DNA of 64,000 nt from Fischerella sp. PCC 9431 (GTDB lineage: Bacteria > Cyanobacteriota > Cyanobacteriia > Cyanobacteriales > Nostocaceae), in assembly GCF_000447295.1 (NCBI RefSeq), contig NZ_KE650771.1, positions 5,938,482-6,002,481 of the forward strand. The letters run 5' to 3'. Position 1 is the first letter of the stretch. Every line of letters starts with the position of its first letter. The translations under genes and the position numbers were made by a program. Under the pieces are notes generated by a model. The model ran no database searches and was not told the DNA's origin. It worked only from the letters and a program-made list of their open reading frames with translations. Shown one piece after another: positions 19,587 to 28,279 of the stretch.

Positions 19587-19705
19587 CCAATTTGAAAAAA
19601 GAATGCGACAGATAAATTTTATTGTAGAGACGCGATAAATCGCGTCTCATATCCAGATGATCGCGTCTCATATTCTGAATGTGTCGCAAACATTTTTTGA
19701 ATCGG
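19587..19705. mobile_element. 119-bp MITE-like element with TA flanks
   Basis: The left end CCAATTTGAAAAAAGAATGC and the complement of the right end CCGATTCAAAAAATGTTTGC are related inverted repeats, both continuing into GACA. TA precedes the left end (19585-19586) and follows the right end (19706-19707). The middle holds GCGTCTC hairpin repeats. The right half recurs at 22021-22066. Confidence 0.6.
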
Positions 19706-19979
19706 TATAAGTATATTTTCAAAGAATGAAGTAGTATTTAAAATGCAAAAACCGACAGAATCTTGGTATCTTGAAATCAGGATGGCGATCGCCACACATA
19801 AAGCCATCAAAAACTTAAGCTACTCTCTTTTACCCTGAAAAATAAATATCGAGTCAGCACATATGGTAGAAAACTGTCTAGCTGTGACGATTACAAGTCA
19901 TAGCTAGTATTATTATGACTTCAAGAGCCATCCTCTAAAAACTGAATTATTGACCATTGACTATTGACCATTAACTAAC

Positions 19980-20327
19980 ATGCACGTTCTTTCAATTCCT
20001 ACCTGGATCATTCACGTTTCTAGCGTTATCGAGTGGATTGTTGCCATTTGGTTAATCTGGCAATATGGTGAAGTAACTGGCAACCGTGCCTGGTGGACAT
20101 TGTCTTTGGGTATGTTACCAGCTTTAGTGAGTGCAATGTGTGCTTGCACTTGGCACTTTTTTGAGAATGCAGAATCACTACAATGGTTAGTCACACTACA
20201 AGCTACCATGACTTTAGTTGGTAATATTACGCTTTGGGCGGCTGCTGTGTGGATTTGGCGCAATGCTAAATCTACCGAAGTAGTCACCGAAGTCACTTCT
20301 ACAGAAAGTATTGAATCAAAGCAATGA
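19980..20327 (+). CDS. DUF2499 membrane protein
   Basis: 115 residues with three or four hydrophobic segments (about 5-25, 38-58, 70-95). The sequence HVLSIPTWIIHVSSVIEWI and ACTWHFFEN match DUF2499, a small membrane family of cyanobacteria that also occurs in plants. Its stop overlaps the next start in an ATGA (20324-20327), so the two are translationally coupled. Conserved His and Trp residues within membrane segments could bind a cofactor, but no function is established that I can name. Upstream DNA holds TTGACCATTGACTATTGACC repeats. Confidence 0.82.
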   Translation: MHVLSIPTWIIHVSSVIEWIVAIWLIWQYGEVTGNRAWWTLSLGMLPALVSAMCACTWHFFENAESLQWLVTLQATMTLVGNITLWAAAVWIWRNAKSTEVVTEVTSTESIESKQ

Positions 20328-20614
20328 TTTCAAAAGAAACCCTATTTATCCTGTCACTGTTTCCCTATTTGGGTTTCTTGTGGTTTATTAGCAGAGTCAA
20401 GCAAATGCCACGCTTGGCATTATATGGTTTTTACTGCACCCTCGTATTTGTTGGTGTGACTATCCCCGCAGGAATTTATGCTCAACTGCACTACAATCAA
20501 TCTTTGGCAAATGTTGATTGGTTGCATGGAAGTGCAGAATCTTTTTTAACCCTTGCTAATATCTTGATTGTGTTGGGGTTTCGCCAAGCAGTCATCAAAG
20601 CTAGGAAGCAGTAG
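20324..20614 (+). CDS. DUF3593 membrane protein
   Basis: 96 residues, three predicted transmembrane segments (about 5-20, 32-55, 72-88). LFPYLGFLWFISRVKQMPRL and the later DWLHGSAESFLTLANIL match DUF3593. It overlaps the DUF2499 gene by four bases. The two families have the same general distribution (cyanobacteria and plastid-bearing eukaryotes) and the tight overlap suggests that the proteins form one complex, probably in thylakoid or plasma membrane. That is inference from gene arrangement. Confidence 0.82.
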   Translation: MISKETLFILSLFPYLGFLWFISRVKQMPRLALYGFYCTLVFVGVTIPAGIYAQLHYNQSLANVDWLHGSAESFLTLANILIVLGFRQAVIKARKQ

Positions 20615-20800
20615 GAGAAAGTAGAGAAGGAAAACAAGGGGGACAAGGGAGACAAGGAGGACAAGGAGGACAAGAAAGACAAGGAGGACAAGAAAGACAA
20701 GGAGGACAAGGGAGCAGGGTGCAGGGAGAATAGACCGATGCCTGATGCCCAATGCCCAATGCCCCATGCCCCATGCCCAATGCCCAACAACTAACCACCA
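20615..20800. repeat. STRR array (GGACAAG/AAGACAAG and CCCAATG units)
   Basis: Purine-rich GGACAAGG and AAAGACAAGG units from about 20630 to 20710, a GCAGGGTGCAGGGAG link, then CCCAATG/CCCCATG heptamers. It repeats the architecture and even the order of the arrays at 7547 and 11662 and the short one at 46013. Confidence 0.88.
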
Positions 20801-20822
20801 ACAAATAAATTAGAGGGTAATC

Positions 20823-21596
20823 ATGGAAGTTATTCCAGCGATAGATTTACTAGAAGGTCGTTGTGTGCGACTTTATCAAGGAGATTACGATCGCTCACAA
20901 GTTTTCAGCGAAAATCCTGTCGATGTTGCGAAACAATGGGTAGAACAAGGCGCAACTAGGTTACATTTGGTTGATTTGGATGGCGCAAAAGTCGGTAAGT
21001 TAGTAAACTTAGACGCAATAGAAGCGATCGCTCAAGCTGTATCTGTACCGATTGAAGTTGGTGGAGGCTTGCGGACACGAGAAAGTGTACAGCAATTATT
21101 TAATTTGGGTGTAAAATGGGCAATCCTGGGAACTGTGGCTGTAGAACAACCGCAGCTTGTCCAAGAACTTTGTCAAGAATTTCCCGAAAAAATAATTATC
21201 GGCATAGATGCTCGTAATGGTAAGGTAGCAACTCGTGGTTGGTTAGAAACTTCAGAAGTACTCGCCACGCAACTTGCTGTACAAATGCAAGAATTAGGAG
21301 CAGCTGCGGTAATTTACACAGATATCCATCGTGATGGTACTCTCACAGGCCCAAATTTAGACGCTTTACGCGAACTAGCTGCTGCAATCAATATTCCTGT
21401 TATTGCTTCTGGTGGGGTTAGTTCTATCACAGATTTGCTGAGTCTGTTGGCGTTAGAACCCCAGGGTGTGACAGGTGTGATTGTTGGTCGTGCTTTGTAC
21501 ACTGGTGATATCTCTGTCTCAGAAGCTGTTCGAGCTGTTGGTTCTGGACGTATTCAGGATATACCCCCTGATCTAGGTTTTTCAGCATTTGCTTAG
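20823..21596 (+). CDS. hisA: ProFAR isomerase HisA
   Basis: 257 residues, standard length. [20 protein letters not shown] with the first catalytic Asp (D8), [12 protein letters not shown] (phosphate binding), and [14 protein letters not shown] with the second catalytic Asp are all present; SGGVSS and GVIVGRALY complete the TIM-barrel phosphate loops. It isomerises ProFAR to PRFAR in histidine synthesis. GAGGG about six bases before the ATG is a good ribosome site. The gene is not in a his operon, which is normal for cyanobacteria, and ends in a hairpin terminator. Confidence 0.96.
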   Translation: MEVIPAIDLLEGRCVRLYQGDYDRSQVFSENPVDVAKQWVEQGATRLHLVDLDGAKVGKLVNLDAIEAIAQAVSVPIEVGGGLRTRESVQQLFNLGVKWAILGTVAVEQPQLVQELCQEFPEKIIIGIDARNGKVATRGWLETSEVLATQLAVQMQELGAAAVIYTDIHRDGTLTGPNLDALRELAAAINIPVIASGGVSSITDLLSLLALEPQGVTGVIVGRALYTGDISVSEAVRAVGSGRIQDIPPDLGFSAFA

Positions 21597-21621
21597 TATT
21601 ATTTCCAGCTTAATATTTTTT

Positions 21622-21650
21622 AACTGACTATCAGGTCGGTTATTTTTTTT
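21622..21650 (+). terminator. Rho-independent terminator after hisA
   Basis: AACTGAC (21622-21628), six-base loop, GTCGGTT (21635-21641), then ATTTTTTTT. One G-T pair in a 7-bp stem. Confidence 0.75.
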
Positions 21651-21724
21651 ATTTTCCGGATTCCAAATTTCCCACGGTGTAGTTCATGTTGTAGACAGTT
21701 AAAAAATTACCTAATAATTATATT

Positions 21725-21826
21725 ATGAGTCGCCCAAAACCTCCTGTCACAACTAAACCTAGAACCGAATCTGGTAGCAATAAGCCTAAAGCCCAAAACA
21801 ATCACTCCAAGCCAAAAACAGCTTGA
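21725..21826 (+). CDS. 33-residue basic Pro/Lys-rich peptide, unknown
   Basis: ATG at 21725 gives MSRPKPPVTTKPRTESGSNK and ends PKAQNNHSKPKTA before TGA at 21824. Strongly basic and without hydrophobic residues, so likely disordered. Only 100 nucleotides and no clear ribosome site, but a second reading frame with the same character occurs at 22155, and both lie beside the coiled-coil pair. Real coding status is uncertain. Nucleic-acid or membrane-surface binding would suit the charge, but this is speculation. Confidence 0.45.
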   Translation: MSRPKPPVTTKPRTESGSNKPKAQNNHSKPKTA

Positions 21827-22020
21827 CTATTTCTCATAAATTAAATGCTCAGGTGAAGTAGATAGCTGATTGCTTTCCTGATAAATAATTTACTTTTTCA
21901 TTGCACATTTTTATTTTTTATTTTGAGTTTTCCAATTTTCATAATGGGTTTCCTCTCTTGTAGAGACGCAGAGTAAGCGTCTCTATTTTTTTATCTTGTT
22001 GAGACACGATTTACCTTACC

Positions 22021-22066
22021 GCGTCTCATATTCTGGATGTGTCGCAAACATTTTTTGAATCGGTAT
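22021..22066. repeat. Copy of the right end of the 19587 MITE
   Basis: GCGTCTCATATTCTG and GTGTCGCAAACATTTTTTG followed by AATCGGTAT match 19657-19707 with one change. No matching left end is present, although a hairpin AGAGACGC...GCGTCTCT lies just before it (21962-21983). Probably a decayed or partial element. Confidence 0.65.
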
Positions 22067-22154
22067 TATGCAGAATTTGATTTGAAATATTTTCCGGAAG
22101 TGAAATTAACAGTTGTGTTGTTAATTTTAGGAACTAAACTTAAGGGTAAAAAAT

Positions 22155-22265
22155 ATGGCTGCTAAAAAACCAAATCGACCTCAACCACCCATAAAAGACA
22201 GACCGAAAAGAACAGAGCGTAGCGTCGTTCCTAAAACAAATACTAACAAAGAAAGTAATGCATAA
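22155..22265 (+). CDS. 36-residue basic Pro/Lys-rich peptide, unknown
   Basis: ATG at 22155, preceded by AAGGG at about eight bases, gives MAAKKPNRPQPPIKDRPKRT and ends VVPKTNTNKESNA before TAA at 22263. It shares the KKPN/RPKPP style, high Lys/Arg/Pro content and absence of hydrophobic core with the peptide at 21725. Its start also resembles the start of the neighbouring coiled-coil protein (MATKKPNERN). A real small gene is plausible. Function unknown. Confidence 0.5.
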   Translation: MAAKKPNRPQPPIKDRPKRTERSVVPKTNTNKESNA

Positions 22266-22309
22266 AAGACTTTGTATAAATTAAATCCTAAATTGTTACT
22301 GTGTATAAT

Positions 22310-22346
22310 AAAAAACGTAACGTACAATTCATAAAGGTACGTTACG
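22310..22346 (-). terminator. Hairpin terminator after coiled-coil gene
   Basis: CGTAACGTAC (22316-22325) pairs perfectly with GTACGTTACG (22337-22346) around an 11-base loop. On the minus strand the stem is followed by TTTTTT, so it terminates the gene ending at 22366. Confidence 0.75.
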
Positions 22347-22365
22347 ACACATACAATGACACAAT

Positions 22366-23451
22366 TTACTTGTTTTTTACTTGACTTTTAGCCTGTTCTA
22401 AAGCGATTTCTTTAATTGCTTGATAAGAATTCATACTCGCAGAACCTTCAATAGCCTTCACTGCTAAATCTTGAACTTGTTTTAAGGCTGATTCCAGTTG
22501 TTTAGATAAATTTTGAATACGTGTTTCCTGATTAGTAATCGTTTGTTCTAAAGATTGCAACCTTTGTTCATAAAAACGTTTTTGTCCTTCTACTTCTTTA
22601 GCAAATAAATCTGCTTTGATTTTAGCCTGATAATTGGCTATACCTTTACCTTCTTCTGTAGCTTTTTTGATGGCTGCTTCTTTTTCTTTCGGAAAAGCTT
22701 CTACTTTAGTTTTATACTCTTCAAATTGTTTTTCTTGTTCTGCGATCGCTTTCTCTTTTTCTAACCACTGTTTTTCTACTTCTTGGCGAAATTCTTCTAG
22801 TTCTTTATATAAAAGCTTTTGCTGTTGTTCGTACTCATCCGTCTCCACTTGGCGCTGGAGTTCGAGATTATATTTATATTCTGTTGCATCTCTATTTCGA
22901 GTTTTTTTGAGATTTTCATCTCTTTCTTTAATTGATATTTTATATTCTTCCTTTTCTTTTTCCCAAGTTTGCCTTTGCTCTTGAATTTCTTGTATTAAAG
23001 TCTCTGAACGCTGACTGTATTCTTCTTGATAAGCTTTAGCATTTTCTTCATAAGTTTGAATTAGACTATCTAAAATATGTTCAGAAATTTCTAAATTATG
23101 TAGTTCTTTAAGTTGCTGTACTTCATCCTCAACTAACTGTCTAATTTCTGCGAGTTTTGATGCTTTTATTGTCAGTTGTTCTGATAAATTATTAGCAGCA
23201 CTACTAAAGCCTATCTGAATTTTCGCAAGACTTTCAATAGTCAAGTTCATTTTTTGTTGAATAGTTGATTGCTGGTTCATTACTGGTTTATTTTCTGGAA
23301 TTAATTTGCTCGGATTTTTTTGAGCAGAGTCTCGTTCTTTTGCTAATTGATCAAGTTGAGATATTAATGCCGATTTCTCTTTGATGAGTTCGTTATAAGC
23401 TTCAAGAATTTCTGATTTCGTATTTCTTTCATTAGGTTTTTTAGTTGCCAT
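22366..23451 (-). CDS. Coiled-coil protein A, unknown function
   Basis: 361 residues from ATG 23451, chosen because GGAGG lies seven bases upstream (a TTG one codon earlier is not needed). Nearly the whole sequence is Glu/Lys/Gln-rich helix with heptad character (about 15-345), especially 130-290. There are no membrane segments, Cys clusters or catalytic motifs. The C-terminal block LSKQLESALKQVQDLAVKAI has a clear counterpart in the next gene (LQTALKQAQDLALRAF), and the N-terminal helices also correspond (EILEAYNELIKEKSALI against QLLQAFQQILAENKKLE), so the two are paralogues by tandem duplication. Filament or scaffold roles are known for coiled-coil proteins in multicellular cyanobacteria, but nothing specific is shown. 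Confidence 0.7.
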   Translation of the reverse strand: MATKKPNERNTKSEILEAYNELIKEKSALISQLDQLAKERDSAQKNPSKLIPENKPVMNQQSTIQQKMNLTIESLAKIQIGFSSAANNLSEQLTIKASKLAEIRQLVEDEVQQLKELHNLEISEHILDSLIQTYEENAKAYQEEYSQRSETLIQEIQEQRQTWEKEKEEYKISIKERDENLKKTRNRDATEYKYNLELQRQVETDEYEQQQKLLYKELEEFRQEVEKQWLEKEKAIAEQEKQFEEYKTKVEAFPKEKEAAIKKATEEGKGIANYQAKIKADLFAKEVEGQKRFYEQRLQSLEQTITNQETRIQNLSKQLESALKQVQDLAVKAIEGSASMNSYQAIKEIALEQAKSQVKNK

Positions 23452-23623
23452 CAATAAACCTCCGATTATGCTATTTTTAATTACAATTGCGATGATTTGA
23501 ATATCAACAATGATGTTTTTACATGTAAAGACACACAGCTTGTTTCCCGCAGTTTAATTTCGCGTCTATGAGCCGAAAAATTTTTTGGAAAGTATTTTGG
23601 GCTTAACCAGAGATTTGACTCTC

Positions 23624-24604
23624 TTATTTATCAGAATTACTAAAAGCTCTCAAAGCCAAATCTTGAGCTTGCTTTAATGCAGTTTGTAGTTGAGATGTTA
23701 TTTCTTCCATTTGCTCAACTTGTTTTTGAATAGTTTCTTCTAATGATTGAATTTTTAGTTCGTAGCTTTGTTTGGTAGCATCCCATTCTTTTTCAAATAA
23801 ATCTGCTTCCACTTTTGCCTTCTGGCTAGTTTCTTTAATTGCTTCTTCTCTTGCTTTCTTGATCGCTTCTTCAAGTTCGGTAGGAAATGCTGCTATTTTT
23901 TGTTGATATTCTGTAAATAAAGATTTATTTGCATAAATTATTTTTTCTCTTTCTGACCAATTTTTTTCTTTTTCTTGATTGCTTTCTTCTATTTGCCTTT
24001 CTTGTTGGCGTTTTTTCGCTTCGTAGACATCTGTATTAATTTTTATTGTATTCTCCAACTTGTATTGATATTCTTCTGTTTCTAAAGCTCGGTATTTCAC
24101 TAATACATTATTAAAATTTATGACAGACTCTGTATGCAATTGCTCTTCTTGCTGCCAAGATTTACGTGTTTCTCCGATCTCTTTTTCTAGAGCTTCTCGC
24201 TTACTATTTGTATCTTGTTCTAGAGTCTTCAGCTTTTCTTGGTGTTCTTGAGTAAGGATGTCTATTGTGTCTGCAACCACTCTAATTTGTTGAAGTTCTC
24301 GAAGATTTTGAGTTTCAATTTCAATAGCACGATTGAGTTCATCTAATTTAGAGTTTTCTTTCGCTAATTTATCAGAGAGTGTATTTACTATCCCACCAAA
24401 TTCTAATTGTAAGTCTGCTAAACCTTTGACAATGCTATCAACAGTGTATGTCGAAGCTACTTCTAAAATTTGTTTATTTTTTACCTTTTCTGCTGACTCT
24501 TGCTTAGTAGCTATTTTTGATTCTAGCTTTTTATTCTCTGCCAAAATTTGCTGAAATGCCTGTAAGAGTTGTTGTTTACTATCCTTAGCAGCAACTATGC
24601 TCAT
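23624..24604 (-). CDS. Coiled-coil protein B, paralogue of A, unknown function
   Basis: 326 residues from ATG 24604, supported by GGAG seven bases upstream; an ORF extension of eight residues before it lacks a ribosome site. It is almost entirely predicted helix, rich in Glu, Lys and Gln, with no other domain. It matches protein A over the first 40 and last 40 residues and in overall design, and also shares FPTELEEAIKKAREEA with FPKEKEAAIKKATEEG of A. The 172-base gap between the two genes has no terminator I can see, so co-transcription (B then A) is possible. Homo- or hetero-oligomers are expected from the coiled coil. Confidence 0.7.
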   Translation of the reverse strand: MSIVAAKDSKQQLLQAFQQILAENKKLESKIATKQESAEKVKNKQILEVASTYTVDSIVKGLADLQLEFGGIVNTLSDKLAKENSKLDELNRAIEIETQNLRELQQIRVVADTIDILTQEHQEKLKTLEQDTNSKREALEKEIGETRKSWQQEEQLHTESVINFNNVLVKYRALETEEYQYKLENTIKINTDVYEAKKRQQERQIEESNQEKEKNWSEREKIIYANKSLFTEYQQKIAAFPTELEEAIKKAREEAIKETSQKAKVEADLFEKEWDATKQSYELKIQSLEETIQKQVEQMEEITSQLQTALKQAQDLALRAFSNSDK

Positions 24605-25045
24605 ACTTAAACTCCAGTTAATGTGCAATCTTTTTTGGTAGTAAAAAAGACTGTGACTTACCCCATACTTTGTCGAGAGTAGCCTTGAAAATAATATTTT
24701 CAGAGCAGTGGAAATACTGAAATGAAAGCAACTTTGTTGTTGAGGTTGCTATTGTTATATTGACCAACTTTCTGTTTTTGATCAAAGCCAATAAACGAAA
24801 GTTGAATTCTTGAGGTGAGATGCTAGTATTTTTGTACTAATTATATTCAAGCTCATCCGTTTTTGTCAACTTCTCGCTGTCATTTTTAAGTCATATTTAT
24901 CTTTAACTCTAGAGATAGGGAAATGAGTCAGTACTCCCTCTTAGCATAAAGTTCACCGTACTATCACATATGGGACAAAGTTAGAGGGTTAGCAAGACAA
25001 GTTCTCAACACTTACTCCTTCTAGCTTTTCCCTTTCTCTATCAAT
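24605..25045. other. Intergenic region between divergent genes
   Basis: No gene seen. It should hold promoters for the coiled-coil pair (leftwards) and the permease (rightwards). Confidence 0.4.
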
Positions 25046-26410
25046 ATGAAACGTGAAAACTATGCCTTATCAAAGCAGACAGGGACAACTGAAGTCACAG
25101 CACCAAAGCCTTCACTAGCATTTGTTGATGCTGTAGCCCTCATTGTTGGTATTGTGATTGGGGCTGGTATTTTTGAAAGCCCTGCTTTGGTTGCGGCTAA
25201 TGCAGGTAGTAATGTTGCGGTACTGCTGTTGTGGTTAACAGGAGGTGCAGTATCTTGCATTGGGGCTTTGTGTTACGCCGAGTTAGCGACGACTTATCCC
25301 CATGTGGGAGGTAATTACCATTACCTCAAACGCGCTTTTGGCAAAAAAGTCGCCTTCTTATTTGCTTGGGCGCGGATGATTGTCATTCAAACAGGTTCTA
25401 TTGCATTGTTGGCATTTGTTTTTGGTGATTATATCTCCCAAATTTTGCCACTTGGAGGCTTTTCCGCTTCTATTTATGCAGCAGGTGCGATCGCTGTATT
25501 AACAGCATTAAATATTTTTGGTTTGCAGCAGGGTAAATGCACACAAAACTTGTTGACCCTGGCAAAAGTCCTTGGCTTGCTGCTAGTGGTGATGATCGGA
25601 TTGTCCTTAGCAACTCCCTCTACTCCCAGTACTCCTTCTACTACCTCTACTCCCGAAGGTACTTGGGGACTAGCAATGGTGTTTGTCTTACTATCCTATG
25701 GTGGATGGAATGAGGCGGCTTACATCTCGGCAGAAATCAAAGATAAACAACGTAACATAGTTCGTTCTTTACTTTGGAGTATTGGCATTATCACCGCTAT
25801 TTACCTGTTGATCAATTTAGCTTACCTGCGGGGATTAGGATTGGTGGAAATGGCCCAGTCGCAAGCAGTTGCAGCTGCTTTAATGCGTCAGGCTTTAGGT
25901 GAAGGGGGAGCATTATTTCTCAGTCTACTAGTTGCAGTTTCTGCTTTAGGAGCAATCAACGCCACTATTTTAACTGGCGCACGTAGTAACTACGCTTTGG
26001 GACAAGACTTTTCACTGTTTCGATTTATGAGAAGTTGGCAGTATCAAAAAAGCACTCCCAACATGGCTTTTCTGTTGCAGGGGGCGATTTCCTTAGCTTT
26101 GGTGGGACTAGGTAGTATCACCCGCAACGGCTTTGAAACAATGGTAGACTACACAGCCCCTGTGTTTTGGTTTTTCTTCCTACTTTCAGGCATATCGCTG
26201 TTTATATTGCGAAGACAAGAACCTCATATAAACCGCCCGTTTCAAGTCCCTTTTTATCCTTGGTTGCCTTTGCTATTTTGTCTTGTCTGTGGCTATTTAC
26301 TCTACTCCAGTTTGGCTTACACGGGAGTAGGGGCAATAGTTGGGGTTGTGGCAGTGATTTTTGCAATCCCGTTATTTTACTTGGATCATCATTTGTTGAG
26401 GAATAGGTGA
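25046..26410 (+). CDS. APC-family amino acid permease
   Basis: 454 residues with about twelve hydrophobic segments. VGIVIGAGIFESPALVAANAG (split at 34-54) is the Gly-rich first helix that binds the substrate amino group in the amino acid-polyamine-organocation superfamily, and GGAVSCIGALCYAELATTYP is the conserved second helix. A Thr/Ser/Pro-rich loop (ATPSTPSTPSTTSTPEG, about 190-206) comes from short CTCCC-type DNA repeats. It probably imports an amino acid by proton or sodium symport across the plasma membrane; the substrate cannot be told. The following gene starts 63 bases downstream in the same direction. Confidence 0.88.
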   Translation: MKRENYALSKQTGTTEVTAPKPSLAFVDAVALIVGIVIGAGIFESPALVAANAGSNVAVLLLWLTGGAVSCIGALCYAELATTYPHVGGNYHYLKRAFGKKVAFLFAWARMIVIQTGSIALLAFVFGDYISQILPLGGFSASIYAAGAIAVLTALNIFGLQQGKCTQNLLTLAKVLGLLLVVMIGLSLATPSTPSTPSTTSTPEGTWGLAMVFVLLSYGGWNEAAYISAEIKDKQRNIVRSLLWSIGIITAIYLLINLAYLRGLGLVEMAQSQAVAAALMRQALGEGGALFLSLLVAVSALGAINATILTGARSNYALGQDFSLFRFMRSWQYQKSTPNMAFLLQGAISLALVGLGSITRNGFETMVDYTAPVFWFFFLLSGISLFILRRQEPHINRPFQVPFYPWLPLLFCLVCGYLLYSSLAYTGVGAIVGVVAVIFAIPLFYLDHHLLRNR

Positions 26411-26445
26411 TTGGGGATTAGGGATCAGGGATTGGGAATAACCAC
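26407..26445. repeat. Short tandem repeat (GGGGATT/GGGATCA units)
   Basis: GGGGATTAGGGATCAGGGAT directly after the permease stop codon. It keeps the frame open upstream of the next gene and produces a false 21-residue extension. Confidence 0.65.
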
Positions 26446-26473
26446 TAACTCTAGGAGTCAAAGGAGAAAAATC

Positions 26474-27100
26474 ATGCAATTACGACGAATGTTAATTTTA
26501 CTTGTGACTGGAATTAGTGCTGTGAGTTTGAGTGTGGCTGGATGTACGAATCAGCAACGTGACTTGGAAGCAGATGCACAAACACCAGCTACACCAACTC
26601 AGTTTCAAGAAACTCCAAAAGCTGATGTACCTTATGTGCCAACTTCACCAGAAGTAGTAAATGCCATGTTGCAACTGGCACAAGTCACAAAAAATGATGT
26701 AGTTTACGATCTTGGTAGTGGAGACGGACGTATTCCGATTACCGCAGCCCAGAAATACGGTGTTCGTCGTGCCGTTGGTGTGGAAATCAATCCCGAACTT
26801 GTGCAGGAAAGCAAAGCCAACGCCCAAAATGCAGGAGTTAGCGATCGCGTTACATTCCAGCAACAAGATTTATTCCAAACTAATTTTGATGGCGCAACAG
26901 TAGTGACACTATACCTGTTACCTGATGTCAATTTGAAACTCCGACCCAAACTTTTACAAGAACTCAAACCAGGTACTCGTATTGTTTCCCATGCTTTTGA
27001 TATGGGTGAGTGGAAACCAAAGAAGACAGTGCAGGTACAAGGTACAACTCTTTATTTATGGGTTGTTCCTGATCAGGTTCCGAATAATTTGCTTCAATAA
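26474..27100 (+). CDS. Predicted lipoprotein with SAM-methyltransferase fold
   Basis: 208 residues from ATG 26474, chosen for the strong AAAGGAG ribosome site; the longer frame runs through repeats. The N-terminus is a lipoprotein signal: basic MQLRRM, hydrophobic core, then SLSVAGC with the lipid-accepting Cys at residue 24. After a short linker comes a class I methyltransferase fold: VVYDLGSGDGRIPI (motif I), GVEINPELV (motif II acid), and FQQQDLF and later VVTLYLLPDVN. The fold resembles DOT1/type protein or small-molecule methyltransferases. An exported methyltransferase is odd, since SAM is cytoplasmic; it may face the cytoplasm after all, or act without SAM. Both features are clear in the sequence. 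Confidence 0.8.
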   Translation: MQLRRMLILLVTGISAVSLSVAGCTNQQRDLEADAQTPATPTQFQETPKADVPYVPTSPEVVNAMLQLAQVTKNDVVYDLGSGDGRIPITAAQKYGVRRAVGVEINPELVQESKANAQNAGVSDRVTFQQQDLFQTNFDGATVVTLYLLPDVNLKLRPKLLQELKPGTRIVSHAFDMGEWKPKKTVQVQGTTLYLWVVPDQVPNNLLQ

Positions 27101-27176
27101 GTCATGGTATCAGGTTTCGTGTCGGTGATTACCCTTGATAAACTTTTGACATACAACCTAATTATTTCATAACATT

Positions 27177-27202
27177 CCCGCCTCTGATTGAGGTGGGTTT
27201 TT
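27177..27202 (+). terminator. Rho-independent terminator
   Basis: CCCGCCTC (27177-27184), loop TGATT, GAGGTGGG (27190-27197), then TTTTT; one G-T pair. It ends the transcript of the lipoprotein gene. Confidence 0.85.
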
Positions 27203-27485
27203 AATATTCTGATTGCAAACTGCGGAGGCAAACTTGACAAGATCACTGTATATCTGTGAAATATTATATTTCGGTTTTCGTACAAAAAATTAATATCAAT
27301 CAATAACTAGTAACAAGCTTTTATAAAACTATTCTATATATTTGTTGTCTATATGGTTTATAATAACTCTAGGAAATTGTTATATTAATCACAAAAAAAA
27401 TAGTTCATCATCAAACAAGCGTAAAAGCACAGTTGTCTGATAATTGTATTGATACAGCCACGATTACGGGACTTCGTAAGCATCA

Positions 27486-28238
27486 ATGTATACTAGTGAA
27501 TCAACTAAGTATTCTCCAACGACGGACATCGGTCAAAGAAGTCGTATTTTACTTGTCGAAGATGAAGAACTAATTCGAGAAATGATCCTCCTTGCTTTGG
27601 AAGAGGAAGGTTATGGAGTCGTAACAGCTGCTGACGGTCGTTCAGCTGTAGAACAATTAAAAAACTTTGAAGCCAATTTAGGTGAGCCGACTTTTGATTT
27701 GGTCATCCTAGATTTGATGCTGCCTCAAATTAATGGTTTAGATGTCTGCCGCTTGCTGCGCTATCAGGGCAATCCAGTACCAATTCTCATGCTCAGTGCC
27801 AAAGGAAGTGAAACTGACCGTGTTTTAGGTTTAGAGGTGGGGGCTGATGATTACCTGACCAAACCCTTCAGTATGCGGGAATTGGTAGCAAGGTGTCGTG
27901 CTTTACTTCGCCGCCAGCGTTTGAGCAATTTACCACAATTACCGACACTCAATTATAAAGAAATTACTTTGTATCCGCAAGAGTGCCGTGTCTTAGTGCG
28001 TGGTCAGGAGGTAAGTCTGTCACCAAAAGAATTCCGCTTGTTAGAACTGTTCATGAGTTATGCTCGCAGAGTTTGGTCACGGGAACAACTACTAGATCAA
28101 GTTTGGGGACCAGATTTTGTTGGAGATAGTAAAACTGTAGATGTTCACATCCGGTGGTTACGGGAAAAATTAGAGCAAGATCCCAGCCGTCCTGAATATA
28201 TTGTAACTGTACGTGGTTTTGGTTATAGATTTGGTTAA
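27486..28238 (+). CDS. sphR: Phosphate response regulator SphR (PhoB type)
   Basis: 250 residues. Receiver domain about 20-137 with E25-D26, phospho-acceptor D76 in VILDLMLP and K126 in TKPF; OmpR/PhoB winged-helix DNA-binding domain about 150-249, ending VRGFGYRFG. The partner kinase gene follows after 41 bases and phoU after that, the classical order of the cyanobacterial phosphate-sensing unit, which is why I call it SphR. It should bind Pho boxes and switch on phosphate uptake and phosphatase genes when phosphate is scarce. I could not find a convincing Pho box just upstream. Confidence 0.85.
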   Translation: MYTSESTKYSPTTDIGQRSRILLVEDEELIREMILLALEEEGYGVVTAADGRSAVEQLKNFEANLGEPTFDLVILDLMLPQINGLDVCRLLRYQGNPVPILMLSAKGSETDRVLGLEVGADDYLTKPFSMRELVARCRALLRRQRLSNLPQLPTLNYKEITLYPQECRVLVRGQEVSLSPKEFRLLELFMSYARRVWSREQLLDQVWGPDFVGDSKTVDVHIRWLREKLEQDPSRPEYIVTVRGFGYRFG

Positions 28239-28279
28239 GTTGTTAGTATATTCTGTGCGAAAGCAACTAACAACTAGTG

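Noticed and set aside
26411..26473. N-terminal extension of the lipoprotein methyltransferase
   Set aside because: Starts with TTG inside repeat DNA; a strong ribosome site marks the ATG at 26474.
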